Positions 16,669-24,880 of a stretch of DNA of 64,000 bases are shown piece by piece (position 1 is the first letter of the stretch; each line of letters starts with the position of its first letter). This DNA is from Pedobacter steynii (GTDB lineage Bacteria; Bacteroidota; Bacteroidia; Sphingobacteriales; Sphingobacteriaceae), in contig NZ_FNGY01000005.1 of assembly GCF_900103665.1 (NCBI RefSeq), positions 156,641-220,640 on the forward strand, in the 5' to 3' direction. The notes beneath the pieces are model-generated. The model made no database searches, had not been told where the DNA came from, and saw nothing but the letters and a program-made list of their open reading frames with translations. Made by a program: the position numbers and the translations under genes.

Positions 16669-17475
16669 TTATTTAACAAGACCTGCAAAACGTTGATAAA
16701 AGGCGGTTGGACTTTTATCATGTTTTGGTTCATACTTCCCAGCTATAATTGGTAAATAAATTACCCTTCTGCGGCTTTCTTCTCCAATTACGGAGGATTG
16801 TGCTACTCTATGCCATAAACGGCCATCATGAATGGTCAGGTCGCCGGCTTCGGGGACAATTGCCACTTCAGCTGCATCAGGCTTGTTGTCCAGAAAATAC
16901 TTTTTACGAAACAGCATGCCATATAGACTTTGTTTGTGTGTTCCCGGAAGTACGCGCAATCCTCCGTTTTCTGGTTTCAGGCTGCTCAGGTGTATGCCTA
17001 CATTGAGCATTGGATTGAGTTTTTGTCCCTGGAAGATATCACGTAAACCATCGGTATGCCAGCCCATTTGGGTAAACTTACTCTCAGGCCCGTTGACATA
17101 ATGATTGAGCACCATACCGTCTTTTTCTGCTGTTCCGAGTCTGGCACCCGGACCAATTAGTTCCAGGAGGGTCTCAAAACGAGGATCATTGGGCAGTTCC
17201 GCGAATAAGGGATGCTCCTGGTTGATGAATGCAAAACGTTGAACAATAGCAGAGCCATCGAGGTCTCTGCCATATTTGATAGGGATGCCGTTGATTTTAA
17301 TTTTTTGATCTGTAATCCATTTTCGTTGAACTTCAAGAGAAGCCTGAATGATGTCGTTTACGGTTTCCGGCTTAATAAAGTTTCTGAAATGAATGAACCC
17401 GTTTTTATTAAAGAAGTCGGTTTGTTCGGTAGTTATTTTATTTCCTAAAGTGAATTTTATAGATAAATTTTCCAT
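16669..17475 (-). CDS. PhyH-family Fe(II)/2-oxoglutarate dioxygenase
   Basis: 268 residues. The iron facial triad is H140-x-D142 (GWHTDGLRD) and H222 (DGRLWHRVA), and R235-R237 (SRRRVIYLP) supplies the arginine that binds 2-oxoglutarate. NGGLRVLPGTHK is the usual PhyH strand before the distal histidine. The family hydroxylates small acids, lipids or secondary metabolites in the cytoplasm; the substrate is unknown here. A cysteine-rich leader ORF and a good promoter lie upstream, and a lipid hydroxylase gene follows, so both may act in one sulfur-responsive lipid or small-molecule pathway (inference). Confidence 0.88.
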   Translation of the reverse strand: MENLSIKFTLGNKITTEQTDFFNKNGFIHFRNFIKPETVNDIIQASLEVQRKWITDQKIKINGIPIKYGRDLDGSAIVQRFAFINQEHPLFAELPNDPRFETLLELIGPGARLGTAEKDGMVLNHYVNGPESKFTQMGWHTDGLRDIFQGQKLNPMLNVGIHLSSLKPENGGLRVLPGTHKQSLYGMLFRKKYFLDNKPDAAEVAIVPEAGDLTIHDGRLWHRVAQSSVIGEESRRRVIYLPIIAGKYEPKHDKSPTAFYQRFAGLVK

Positions 17476-17575
17476 GATACTGAATTTTTAATGCTAAATG
17501 TTGAGGTGAACAATGCCATCTGCGGGATAAGCCGTCAGGAGCTGATGAATGATGAAATCGATAAGGTAATGGAGA

Positions 17576-17662
17576 TCAACAACAACAATAGCAACAACCA
17601 GCCCTTTCGGAGCAGCGCATTCGCATCGTGTGTGCGGTATGAATATGGTTGTTATTCTTCAT
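17576..17662 (-). CDS. Candidate cysteine-rich leader peptide upstream of the dioxygenase gene
   Basis: A 28-codon frame from ATG 17662 to TGA. It ends RMRCSERAGCCYCCC, with six Cys codons in the last twelve residues. An in-frame ATG at 17692 exists, but the promoter box at 17695-17702 puts the transcription start almost on it, so I prefer 17662. It stops 100 bp before the dioxygenase start. Runs of regulatory-amino-acid codons right before a stop are the hallmark of ribosome-mediated attenuators, here for cysteine. I did not find a convincing terminator/antiterminator pair by eye. Confidence 0.6.
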   Translation of the reverse strand: MKNNNHIHTAHTMRMRCSERAGCCYCCC

Positions 17663-17694
17663 TGAAATAAAGTCTATTAATTTAGTAGACATTA

Positions 17695-17724
17695 CAAATG
17701 TAGGAAAATAATTGTCTTCTCAAA
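17695..17724 (-). promoter_or_regulatory. Candidate Bacteroidota promoter of the leader/dioxygenase unit
   Basis: On the minus strand TTTG (17721-17724), 18 nt, then TACATTTG (17695-17702), an exact TAnnTTTG box. A small inverted repeat (TCTA...TAGA) follows in the expected 5' untranslated region. Confidence 0.65.
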
Positions 17725-17753
17725 TTTATTTTGAAAAAAAAGAAGATTAATAA

Positions 17754-18530
17754 TTATTGCTGATACAAGCGGGCTGTGATCCTTTCAATCAGGAACTTAG
17801 GAAGGAGTCTCGTGCCAAATGCAGAAATTTTGTTCAGAAATCCAGGGATGATTTCCGCTTTTTTATTAAACATTCCTTTAAGCCCAATTTCAGCAACGAT
17901 TTCCGGGGACATGTTAAACTTCTCTGCCAGGTCTGCTAAAGCATCCATACCCGCCCGATTGGAAAATCCTGTTGCTGTTGGACCGGGGCAAAGACAACTT
18001 ACAGAAACAGTGCTGTCTTTAAGTTCATAACGTAAAGCACGGCTGTAAGACAGAATAAAGGTTTTGCCGGCGGCATATAAAGAGAGGGTAGGTACCGCCT
18101 GATAGGCTGCGGTACTGGAAAGGTTTAAAATATAGGCTTGTTTTTGTTGCTTTAAAACCGGAAGCAAATGATGACTTAATTCCAGCACCACATCAATATT
18201 GAGTTTTAGCATATTCATTTGATCAGCGAGTGTTAACTGATCAAAATTACCCCATAGACCGTATCCTGCATTGTTGATCAGGATGGATAGGGCAGGAGTC
18301 TGCTTCTTGCACCAGTTTGCTACCTGATCAGCGGCCTTTTCAACAGAAAGGTCTATAGGTAGATAAAAAGCATGGACTTTATACGTTTCATTTATCAGTT
18401 TTGCCAATTGCTGAAGCTCAGCTTCAGAACGGGCAACCAATAGCAGGTGGTAACCCGAACGGGCTAGCAATAACGCAATTTCCCTTCCAATCCCTTTGCT
18501 TGCACCTGTTACTAAAGCGTATTCATTCAT
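17754..18530 (-). CDS. Short-chain dehydrogenase/reductase
   Basis: 258 residues from the ATG at 18530. TGASKGIG (8-15) is the NAD(P) loop, NNAG is at 86-89, and N111, S139, Y152 and K156 form the catalytic tetrad. I chose 18530 rather than an ATG 21 bp upstream because that one would overlap the preceding gene, and MNEYALVTGAS fits family N-termini. It lies 4 bp after the DUF4287 gene and is probably in the same transcript. The substrate is not predictable; the sequence resembles DltE/YqjQ-type oxidoreductases rather than FabG. Confidence 0.85.
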   Translation of the reverse strand: MNEYALVTGASKGIGREIALLLARSGYHLLLVARSEAELQQLAKLINETYKVHAFYLPIDLSVEKAADQVANWCKKQTPALSILINNAGYGLWGNFDQLTLADQMNMLKLNIDVVLELSHHLLPVLKQQKQAYILNLSSTAAYQAVPTLSLYAAGKTFILSYSRALRYELKDSTVSVSCLCPGPTATGFSNRAGMDALADLAEKFNMSPEIVAEIGLKGMFNKKAEIIPGFLNKISAFGTRLLPKFLIERITARLYQQ

Positions 18531-18534
18531 GCCT

Positions 18535-18765
18535 TTATACGCTATCCTCATTTTTAATACCTTTCAATAGCGCATAAATTGCCATGGCATGTCCGTGACC
18601 TAATTCAAAATCCTGTTTTAACCAGTTGACAATTTCTGTCGCTTTTATATTCGCATTAAGCTGTCCGTTTTCGCTGAATCCTTTTTCATCAGCAATTTTT
18701 TTGAAATCTACAGGTCCCAGACCTGTTTTTTCTTTGATGGTTTTTAAGTAGGCTTGAAATGACAT
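18535..18765 (-). CDS. DUF4287 protein
   Basis: 76 residues: MSFQAYLKTIKEKTGLGP at the start, then KATEIVNWLKQDFELGHGHAMAIYALLKG. This is the full DUF4287 pattern, a small all-helical domain found alone or with DUF5655. The biochemical role is unknown. It is first in a two-gene unit with the SDR, transcribed away from the polysaccharide cluster. Confidence 0.88.
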   Translation of the reverse strand: MSFQAYLKTIKEKTGLGPVDFKKIADEKGFSENGQLNANIKATEIVNWLKQDFELGHGHAMAIYALLKGIKNEDSV

Positions 18766-18791
18766 GTTGTTATTCTTTATATTGATTTAAA

Positions 18792-18799
18792 CAAATTTA
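18792..18799 (-). promoter_or_regulatory. Candidate -7 box of the DUF4287/SDR unit
   Basis: Minus-strand TAAATTTG, an exact TAnnTTTG match 27 bp before the ATG. No clear TTG was found at the -33 position. Confidence 0.45.
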
Positions 18800-19040
18800 A
18801 GTGAATGGTGCTGATTTTTGTCTAGGTGTATGCGACAAAGTTAAGGGGGAATTGCGACAGTCGGATTTTCTGTATTCTTTTTAAGATGTTGTTAAAATGT
18901 TTGTCATGAGACTTATCTTGATTGTTGGTTAATAATTTATCAAAAATGCAAATTTTTGTGCAAATCTCTTTTGATTGTTCATTTTACTTTACACCTGTGC
19001 CGGATTGTCATCATTTTCTTACAATTCCAATAAATTGGTA

Positions 19041-19048
19041 TATATTTG
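19041..19048 (+). promoter_or_regulatory. Candidate -7 box of the polysaccharide cluster
   Basis: TATATTTG, an exact TAnnTTTG match 30 bp before the gmd ATG. The -33 element is weak. It is the most obvious promoter ahead of the long plus-strand gene run. Confidence 0.5.
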
Positions 19049-19077
19049 CCTTCTTAAATTAAACCTATACTATACCA

Positions 19078-20214
19078 ATGAAAGTTGCATTAATTACAGG
19101 CGTCACAGGCCAGGATGGAGCATATCTTGCTGAATTTCTACTCAAAAAAGGATATTTCGTTCATGGGTTAAAGAGACGTTCATCTTCTTTTAATACGGAA
19201 CGTATAGACCATTTATATCAGGATCAGCATGAGCATGATTTAAACTTCAAACTGCATTATGGTGATTTGACTGATTCTACAAATCTGATCAGAATCATTC
19301 AGGAAACACAGCCGGATGAGATCTATAATCTGGCAGCAATGAGTCATGTTAAAGTGAGCTTTGAAACACCTGAATATACAGCTAACGCAGACGGTATAGG
19401 ACCTTTGAGATTACTTGAAGCAGTGAGGATTTTAGGGCTTGTTGAAAAAACTAAGATTTATCAGGCTTCTACTTCAGAGTTATACGGATTGGTACAAGCG
19501 GTACCGCAGAGTGAGACCACTCCCTTTTACCCACGTTCTCCTTATGCTGTTGCAAAAATGTATGGTTATTGGATCACTGTAAACTACAGGGAAGCTTATC
19601 ATATGTATGCTTGTAATGGGATCTTGTTTAATCACGAGAGTCCGGTAAGAGGCGAAACTTTTGTAACCAGAAAAATTACCCGTGCAGCATGTAAAATCGC
19701 GTTAGGTTTGCAAAGCTGTTTGTACCTGGGGAATTTATCCGCTCAGAGAGACTGGGGGCATGCAAAAGACTATGTTGAGGCGATGTGGTTGATTCTACAG
19801 CAGGAGAAACCGGAAGATTATGTGATTGCTACAGGGGTAACGACTACTGTTCGCGATTTTGTAAAAATGAGTTTCGCAGAATTAGGCATAGAAATTGAGT
19901 TTAGTGGCAAAGATCAATACGAACGGGGAGTAATTATTGATGTTGACCAGGAATTGGTACAGAAATTAGGACTAAATGATGAATATTTGAAACCAGGTAC
20001 TATTGTTGTTCAGGTGGATGAAAAATACTTTAGGCCGACAGAGGTTGATCTTTTATTGGGAGATCCGACAAAGGCAAATACTCAATTGGGCTGGAAACCT
20101 AAGTATGATCTGCCTTTATTGGTTCAGGATATGGTTCATTCTGATCTTCATTTGATGAAGAAAGATGAATACCTGAAACAAGGAGGATTTAAGACTTTAA
20201 ATTACTTTGAATAA
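19078..20214 (+). CDS. gmd: GDP-mannose 4,6-dehydratase
   Basis: 378 residues. TGVTGQDG (7-14) is the NADP loop; T132-x-E134 (ASTSELYG) and Y156/K160 (YPRSPYAVAKMYG) are catalytic; LFNHESPVRGETFVTRKI and LGNLSAQRDWGHAKDYVEAMW are Gmd signatures. It converts GDP-D-mannose to GDP-4-keto-6-deoxy-D-mannose in the cytoplasm, the precursor of GDP-fucose, GDP-rhamnose and others. No GDP-fucose synthase (Fcl) or Rmd reductase gene is visible in the window, so the end product is open. It is the first gene of the cluster. Confidence 0.96.
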   Translation: MKVALITGVTGQDGAYLAEFLLKKGYFVHGLKRRSSSFNTERIDHLYQDQHEHDLNFKLHYGDLTDSTNLIRIIQETQPDEIYNLAAMSHVKVSFETPEYTANADGIGPLRLLEAVRILGLVEKTKIYQASTSELYGLVQAVPQSETTPFYPRSPYAVAKMYGYWITVNYREAYHMYACNGILFNHESPVRGETFVTRKITRAACKIALGLQSCLYLGNLSAQRDWGHAKDYVEAMWLILQQEKPEDYVIATGVTTTVRDFVKMSFAELGIEIEFSGKDQYERGVIIDVDQELVQKLGLNDEYLKPGTIVVQVDEKYFRPTEVDLLLGDPTKANTQLGWKPKYDLPLLVQDMVHSDLHLMKKDEYLKQGGFKTLNYFE

Positions 20215-20310
20215 AATATAACTCTTGTAAGAGGTAGGATGTTAGCTTTATTTGTACATCTTATTATAAATGCTCTGATTAGTTTCGGGGTAGGGCACAA
20301 AATCTGATAT

Positions 20311-22779
20311 ATGAATTTTAAAAATACGATAACCGCTGTACTTTTTTTTCTAACTGTGCTTGTCGCACAAAGCGCTTATTCCCAAACTAATTATGCGAAT
20401 GTTAAAGTAGATGAGCTTTCAGATGCAGAGATTCTGCAAATGATAAAAAAAGCGGAGTCTATCGGGTATTCTGAGGCGCAGTTACAACAAATGGCTGCTG
20501 CACAAGGGATGAAAGCTGATGAAGTTCAGAAACTTAAACTTAGGGTAGAGAAAATTCGTAAACAAGGTTCTGGTGTTCAGGTGGAAACTAAGCCTACAAG
20601 TGCAAGTCGTGAAGTTAGCGAAACGACTGAAGGTGGTGCCATTGATAATGAGAAGAAGGAGAAAGAAGAAGAAGTTGGGCCAAAAATTTTTGGTGCTGAT
20701 CTTTTCAAAAATGGTGCAATTACTTTTGAACCAAATTTAAGAATGGCTACCCCTAAAGGTTATGTGATTGGTCCTGATGATAAACTATTGATAGATCTTA
20801 CTGGTGATAACGAAGCAAGTTATAATCTTCAGGTAAGTCCTGATGGAGTGATTAACCTTCAGTTTGTTGGTCGGATTGCGGTTGGAGGGCTAACGATTGA
20901 TCAGGCAATATCCAAGATCAAATCTTCGATGTCTAAGACTTATCCAGCTTTACGCTCAGGTCGTACTAGTTTATCGATTAATTTAGGGAACATAAGAAGC
21001 ATTAAAGTTACCATTACAGGACAGGCAGTAAAAACAGGAACTTATACGCTTCCTTCCCTTGCTACAGTTTATAATGCTCTATATTCTTCAGGGGGACCTT
21101 CTCAAAATGGAACATTCCGTAATATCCAGGTGGTACGGAATAATAAGGTTGTCGCTACAATTGATGTTTATGATTTTTTATTAAAAGGAATTCAACAAGA
21201 TAATATACGTTTGCAGGATCAGGATGTGATCAATATCCCGGTTTTTGAGAAACGGGTAGAGATTTTAGGTGAGATTAAGCAACCTGCTTTTTTTGAGATT
21301 GTTAGAGGAGAAACTTTACAAAATCTGATCAATTATGCGGGTGGTTTTACTACACAGGCATATACTGCTAAAATAAAATCCTTCCAAAATACAGATAAAG
21401 AACGTCGTATAACTGATATTTCAATGCCAGATTTTACAACATATAATCCTAAAAATGGAGATAAATTTGTTGTTGAAGCGATATTAGACAGGTTTGAGAA
21501 TAAAGTTGAGATTGCAGGAGCTGTTTTCCGTCCAGGATCATACCAGTTGGATAAAGGCTTAACGCTAAAAAGTCTGATTGCCAAAGCAGATGGCTTAACT
21601 GAAGATGCTTTTTTAAACCGGGGTTATATTCAGCGTTTAAATGCTGATAATACCCAACATCTGCTTTCTTTTGATGTTGCTAAAATAATGGCAGGAACGG
21701 AAGGGGATATTAATTTGCAAAGAGAAGATAGAATTACTATTTCTTCTTTATTCGATTTACGTGATGAATATAAGGTCAGTATTCAGGGAGAAGTAAGAGC
21801 TCCCGGAACCTTTGATTACGCTGATAATATGAAATTAGAAGATGTGATCCAAATGGCCGGCGGCTTTAAAGAAGGTGCCACTCCAAATAGGATTGAGATT
21901 TCCAGAAGAATAAAAAACAGCGATGCTATGTCTGCATCTGCAAGAACCGCTGAAGTATTTAATGTTAGTGTTGACGAACACCTTAGAATTGTTGATTCGA
22001 CTTTTATATTGAAGCCGTTTGATGTGATTTCAATACGAAGTTCTGAAGGGTATCAGATTCAAAAACAAGTGAAATTGGAGGGCGAAGTTTTATACCCAGG
22101 TACCTACACCATTACCCAGAAAAATGAACGTATTTCTGATCTGATAAAAAGAGCAGGGGGATTAACCCAAACGGCTTATACTGATGGTGCATCGTTAAAA
22201 AGGCCAGGAGCTGAAAAGACAAACCCTGGTGATAAAAATGCTATAAATAATAAAGAAGAGGAGGATAAAAAATTTTTAAGCTTAAAACGTGTACAGGAAA
22301 GTGGTGTTAAGGATACTGTTAAAGCTGAAGTAGAACAACAACTAATTCAATCAGATCTGGTTGGGATAGACCTGACACGTATATTAAAAAAGCCGCAATC
22401 CAGATATGATTTAATCGTAGAAAATGGAGATGTAATTCGGGTACCCCGACAACTACAAATCGTAAAGGTTACCGGAGAAGTTCTTAATCCCAATAGCATT
22501 GTTTATCTGCCAGGGAGAAGCTTTAAGCAATATATCAACGGGGCGGGAGGATTTACCGCCAATGCCTTGAAGAATGGAGCTTACATTAAATATGCTAATG
22601 GATCAGTAGAATCAGCAAGGAAATTTTTGTTCTTTAATAATTACCCAAAAGTAAAGCCAGGTGCGGAGATTTTGGTTCCAAAAAGAGCCAATCGTGAACG
22701 TATGACCGCACAAAGCTGGATTGGAATTGGTACAGCTGTAGCTTCGATGGCTGCAATTGTAGTGTCATTACTTAGATAA
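20311..22779 (+). CDS. Wza-like polysaccharide export protein with SLBB domains
   Basis: 822 residues with a signal peptide (MNFKNTITAVLFFLTVLVAQ). A helical, glutamine-rich segment follows (residues 30-85), then a highly charged linker, then the poly-export domain (YVIGPDDKLLIDLTGDNEASYNLQVSP) near 148-240. Several SLBB-type beta-grasp repeats come after, recognised by VxIxGEVxxPGTY and LxDLIxxAGGLT motifs. A C-terminal helix (SWIGIGTAVASMAAIVVSLL) may span the membrane. It is much longer than E. coli Wza but typical for Bacteroidota. It forms the outer-membrane exit channel for the polysaccharide and pairs with the Wzz-like protein downstream. Confidence 0.92.
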   Translation: MNFKNTITAVLFFLTVLVAQSAYSQTNYANVKVDELSDAEILQMIKKAESIGYSEAQLQQMAAAQGMKADEVQKLKLRVEKIRKQGSGVQVETKPTSASREVSETTEGGAIDNEKKEKEEEVGPKIFGADLFKNGAITFEPNLRMATPKGYVIGPDDKLLIDLTGDNEASYNLQVSPDGVINLQFVGRIAVGGLTIDQAISKIKSSMSKTYPALRSGRTSLSINLGNIRSIKVTITGQAVKTGTYTLPSLATVYNALYSSGGPSQNGTFRNIQVVRNNKVVATIDVYDFLLKGIQQDNIRLQDQDVINIPVFEKRVEILGEIKQPAFFEIVRGETLQNLINYAGGFTTQAYTAKIKSFQNTDKERRITDISMPDFTTYNPKNGDKFVVEAILDRFENKVEIAGAVFRPGSYQLDKGLTLKSLIAKADGLTEDAFLNRGYIQRLNADNTQHLLSFDVAKIMAGTEGDINLQREDRITISSLFDLRDEYKVSIQGEVRAPGTFDYADNMKLEDVIQMAGGFKEGATPNRIEISRRIKNSDAMSASARTAEVFNVSVDEHLRIVDSTFILKPFDVISIRSSEGYQIQKQVKLEGEVLYPGTYTITQKNERISDLIKRAGGLTQTAYTDGASLKRPGAEKTNPGDKNAINNKEEEDKKFLSLKRVQESGVKDTVKAEVEQQLIQSDLVGIDLTRILKKPQSRYDLIVENGDVIRVPRQLQIVKVTGEVLNPNSIVYLPGRSFKQYINGAGGFTANALKNGAYIKYANGSVESARKFLFFNNYPKVKPGAEILVPKRANRERMTAQSWIGIGTAVASMAAIVVSLLR

Positions 22780-22803
22780 CCTTGTAAGATTATTTAAACC
22801 TAT

Positions 22804-23877
22804 ATGAGTTCAGAAAATTTAAATACCAACTTGGTAAACACAGATGAAATGTCTCTTAAAGAGCTTTTTGGTAAATTTAAAGAATGGTTTCGGTATCTGA
22901 TTTCCAAATGGATGATAATTGTTGCTTTGGGGCTCGTAGGTGGTGTTTTGGGTTTTCTATATGCAAAATCTAAAAAGGCGATTTTTATAGCAACCACTAC
23001 TTTTGTTTTAGAAGAAGGCGGAGGGGGAGGCATGGGACAGTATGCCGGAATTGCATCAATGGTAGGTATAGATTTAGGAGGAGGTGGAACAGGTTTGTTT
23101 CAAGGGGACAATATCCTTCAGCTCTACAAGTCCAGATCAATGATAAAAAATGCTTTATTGAGTACGTTTGTTATTGATGGAAAGAAAGAGTTGCTAATTG
23201 ACCAGTATATCAAAAGTGGTAATTTTCGCAAGAGATGGGGCGGAAATCCTAAGTTAAAAGACATTACTTTTCCTCAGTCCGGAAATTTCAACAGAACTCA
23301 GGACAGTATTCTTAATGAATTTGTGCGGGAAATAAATAATTCAGTTTTAAACGTAAGCAAACCAGATAAAAAATTAAGCATTATAAAGGTTACCGTTAAA
23401 TCTATTGATGAAAATTTTGCAAAATCGTTTAATGATCAAATGGTGGCAACTGTTAGTCAGTTTTACGTGGATACTAAAACAAAAAAATCTCTTGAAAATG
23501 TTTCCATTTTGCAACAAAAGACTGATTCTGTTGTTGCAGTGATGAACGGCGCGATTTCTATATCTGCGAATACAATAGATGCTACACCTAATTTAAATCC
23601 TACGCGTCAAATCTTGCGTACACCGGTTCAGCGTTCGCAGTTTAATGCAGAAACAAATAAAGAACTTTTGAAGGAGTTGATGAAAAATCTTGAGCTATCG
23701 AAGATTAGCCTCAGAAAGGAATCGCCTTTGATCCAGGTGGTAGATTCACCTATTTTTCCTTTAGAGATTGATAAGTTCGGAAAGTCAAAAGGAATAATCC
23801 TCGGAGGATTTTGGTTTGGATTTTTAACAGTATTGTTTTTTCTAGTTAAGAAAGTATTAAGAGATATATTAGCGTAA
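22804..23877 (+). CDS. wzz: Wzz-like chain-length determinant (polysaccharide co-polymerase)
   Basis: 357 residues with membrane helices near 37-54 (MIIVALGLVGGVLGFLYA) and 328-346 (GIILGGFWFGFLTVLFFLV), flanking a periplasmic region with coiled-coil potential. This is the classic Wzz topology. Residues 71-100 are very glycine-rich (EGGGGGMG, LGGGGTG), a feature of Bacteroidota members. No Walker motif or tyrosine-rich tail is present, so it lacks the kinase part of Wzc. It likely sets polymer length together with the Wzy at 48859. Confidence 0.87.
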   Translation: MSSENLNTNLVNTDEMSLKELFGKFKEWFRYLISKWMIIVALGLVGGVLGFLYAKSKKAIFIATTTFVLEEGGGGGMGQYAGIASMVGIDLGGGGTGLFQGDNILQLYKSRSMIKNALLSTFVIDGKKELLIDQYIKSGNFRKRWGGNPKLKDITFPQSGNFNRTQDSILNEFVREINNSVLNVSKPDKKLSIIKVTVKSIDENFAKSFNDQMVATVSQFYVDTKTKKSLENVSILQQKTDSVVAVMNGAISISANTIDATPNLNPTRQILRTPVQRSQFNAETNKELLKELMKNLELSKISLRKESPLIQVVDSPIFPLEIDKFGKSKGIILGGFWFGFLTVLFFLVKKVLRDILA

Positions 23878-23880
23878 TTT

Positions 23881-24879
23881 ATGGAACTAAAGAATAAAAG
23901 AGTTTTAATAACTGGAGCAGACGGTTTTATTGGTAGCCATTTGGTTGAGCAACTATTAGATGAGGGATGCATTGTAAAAGCTTTCGTATATTATAATTCT
24001 TTTAATAATTGGGGTTGGTTAGATACACTTCCTAAGGAGAAATTAAGTCAAATAGAGATTTTTGCAGGAGACATCAGGGACCCAAATGGAGTTAGGACCG
24101 CAATGAAAGATATAGATGTTGTTTTCCATCTTGCGGCGCTTATAGCTATTCCTTTTAGTTATCATTCTCCCGATTCTTATATTGATACGAATGTAAAAGG
24201 TACATTGAATGTGGTACAGGCGGCAAAAGATCTTGGACTTGAAAGAGTACTGGTAACTTCTACTTCTGAAGTTTATGGAACGGCTCAATATATTCCTATC
24301 GATGAGAATCATCCAAGACAACCACAATCGCCTTATTCAGCTTCCAAAATAGGAGCTGATTGTATTGCCGATTCATTCTACCGTAGCTTCGATTTACCAC
24401 TGACCATTGTTCGCCCTTTTAATACATTTGGACCACGCCAGTCTGCCAGGGCAGTAATCCCTACAATTATTACTCAATTGTTGAACGGAAAGGAAGAAAT
24501 CAAGCTTGGAGATCTTACTCCAACGAGAGATTTACTTTTCGTAAAAGATACAGTTAGTGGTTTCATTGAGATTGCGAAGTCGGAAAATTTAATAGGTCAG
24601 GATTGTAATATTGCTACTCAGTCGGAGATTTCAGTTAATGATCTTGCTCAGGAGTTAATCAGACAAATTAATCCTGCAGCAAAAGTACTTACTGACGAAC
24701 AGCGTATCCGACCTGAAAAATCAGAGGTCTTTAGATTGTACGGATCAAACAGTAAAATTTTAAAAAATACAAACTGGAAGCAATCCTATACTTTTGCTGA
24801 AGGTATCGCTGAGACCATTGAGTGGTTCAGAAATCCTGAAAATTTGAAGCAATATAAAGCGGATATATACAATATATAA
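23881..24879 (+). CDS. legB: LegB-type NDP-GlcNAc 4,6-dehydratase
   Basis: 332 residues of extended SDR type. TGADGFIG (11-18) binds NAD; T128-x-E130 (TSTSEVYG) and Y152/K156 (YSASK) are catalytic; LAALIAIPFSYHSP and RPFNTFGPRQSARAVIPTII are hallmarks of this dehydratase group. It makes the 4-keto-6-deoxy intermediate used for legionaminic acid. It is followed directly by LegC and the rest of the pathway, which is the main reason for the specific call. The start is 4 bp after the Wzz-like gene. Confidence 0.9.
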   Translation: MELKNKRVLITGADGFIGSHLVEQLLDEGCIVKAFVYYNSFNNWGWLDTLPKEKLSQIEIFAGDIRDPNGVRTAMKDIDVVFHLAALIAIPFSYHSPDSYIDTNVKGTLNVVQAAKDLGLERVLVTSTSEVYGTAQYIPIDENHPRQPQSPYSASKIGADCIADSFYRSFDLPLTIVRPFNTFGPRQSARAVIPTIITQLLNGKEEIKLGDLTPTRDLLFVKDTVSGFIEIAKSENLIGQDCNIATQSEISVNDLAQELIRQINPAAKVLTDEQRIRPEKSEVFRLYGSNSKILKNTNWKQSYTFAEGIAETIEWFRNPENLKQYKADIYNI

Positions 24880-24880
24880 T

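Larger units (their letters stand above)
18766..19077. other. 312-bp divergent intergenic region
   Basis: No gene seen. It holds one candidate promoter for each direction. It also has TGCGACA twice about 24 bp apart, TGATTGTT twice, and a CAAAAA-TGCAAA-TTTTTG hairpin near 18941-18958. These could be regulator sites for the large plus-strand cluster, but nothing identifies the regulator. Confidence 0.5.

Noticed and set aside
16545..16733. 62-codon minus-strand frame between the dioxygenase and hydroxylase genes
   Set aside because: It overlaps the dioxygenase 3' end by 65 bp in another phase and shows no family or signal. Its stop lying directly before the hydroxylase ATG could be chance.
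18766..19077. Search for an ops/JUMPstart element or an UpxY-type antiterminator gene before the cluster
   Set aside because: No GGCGGTAG-like element and no NusG-like gene were seen; control of this cluster must be by other means.
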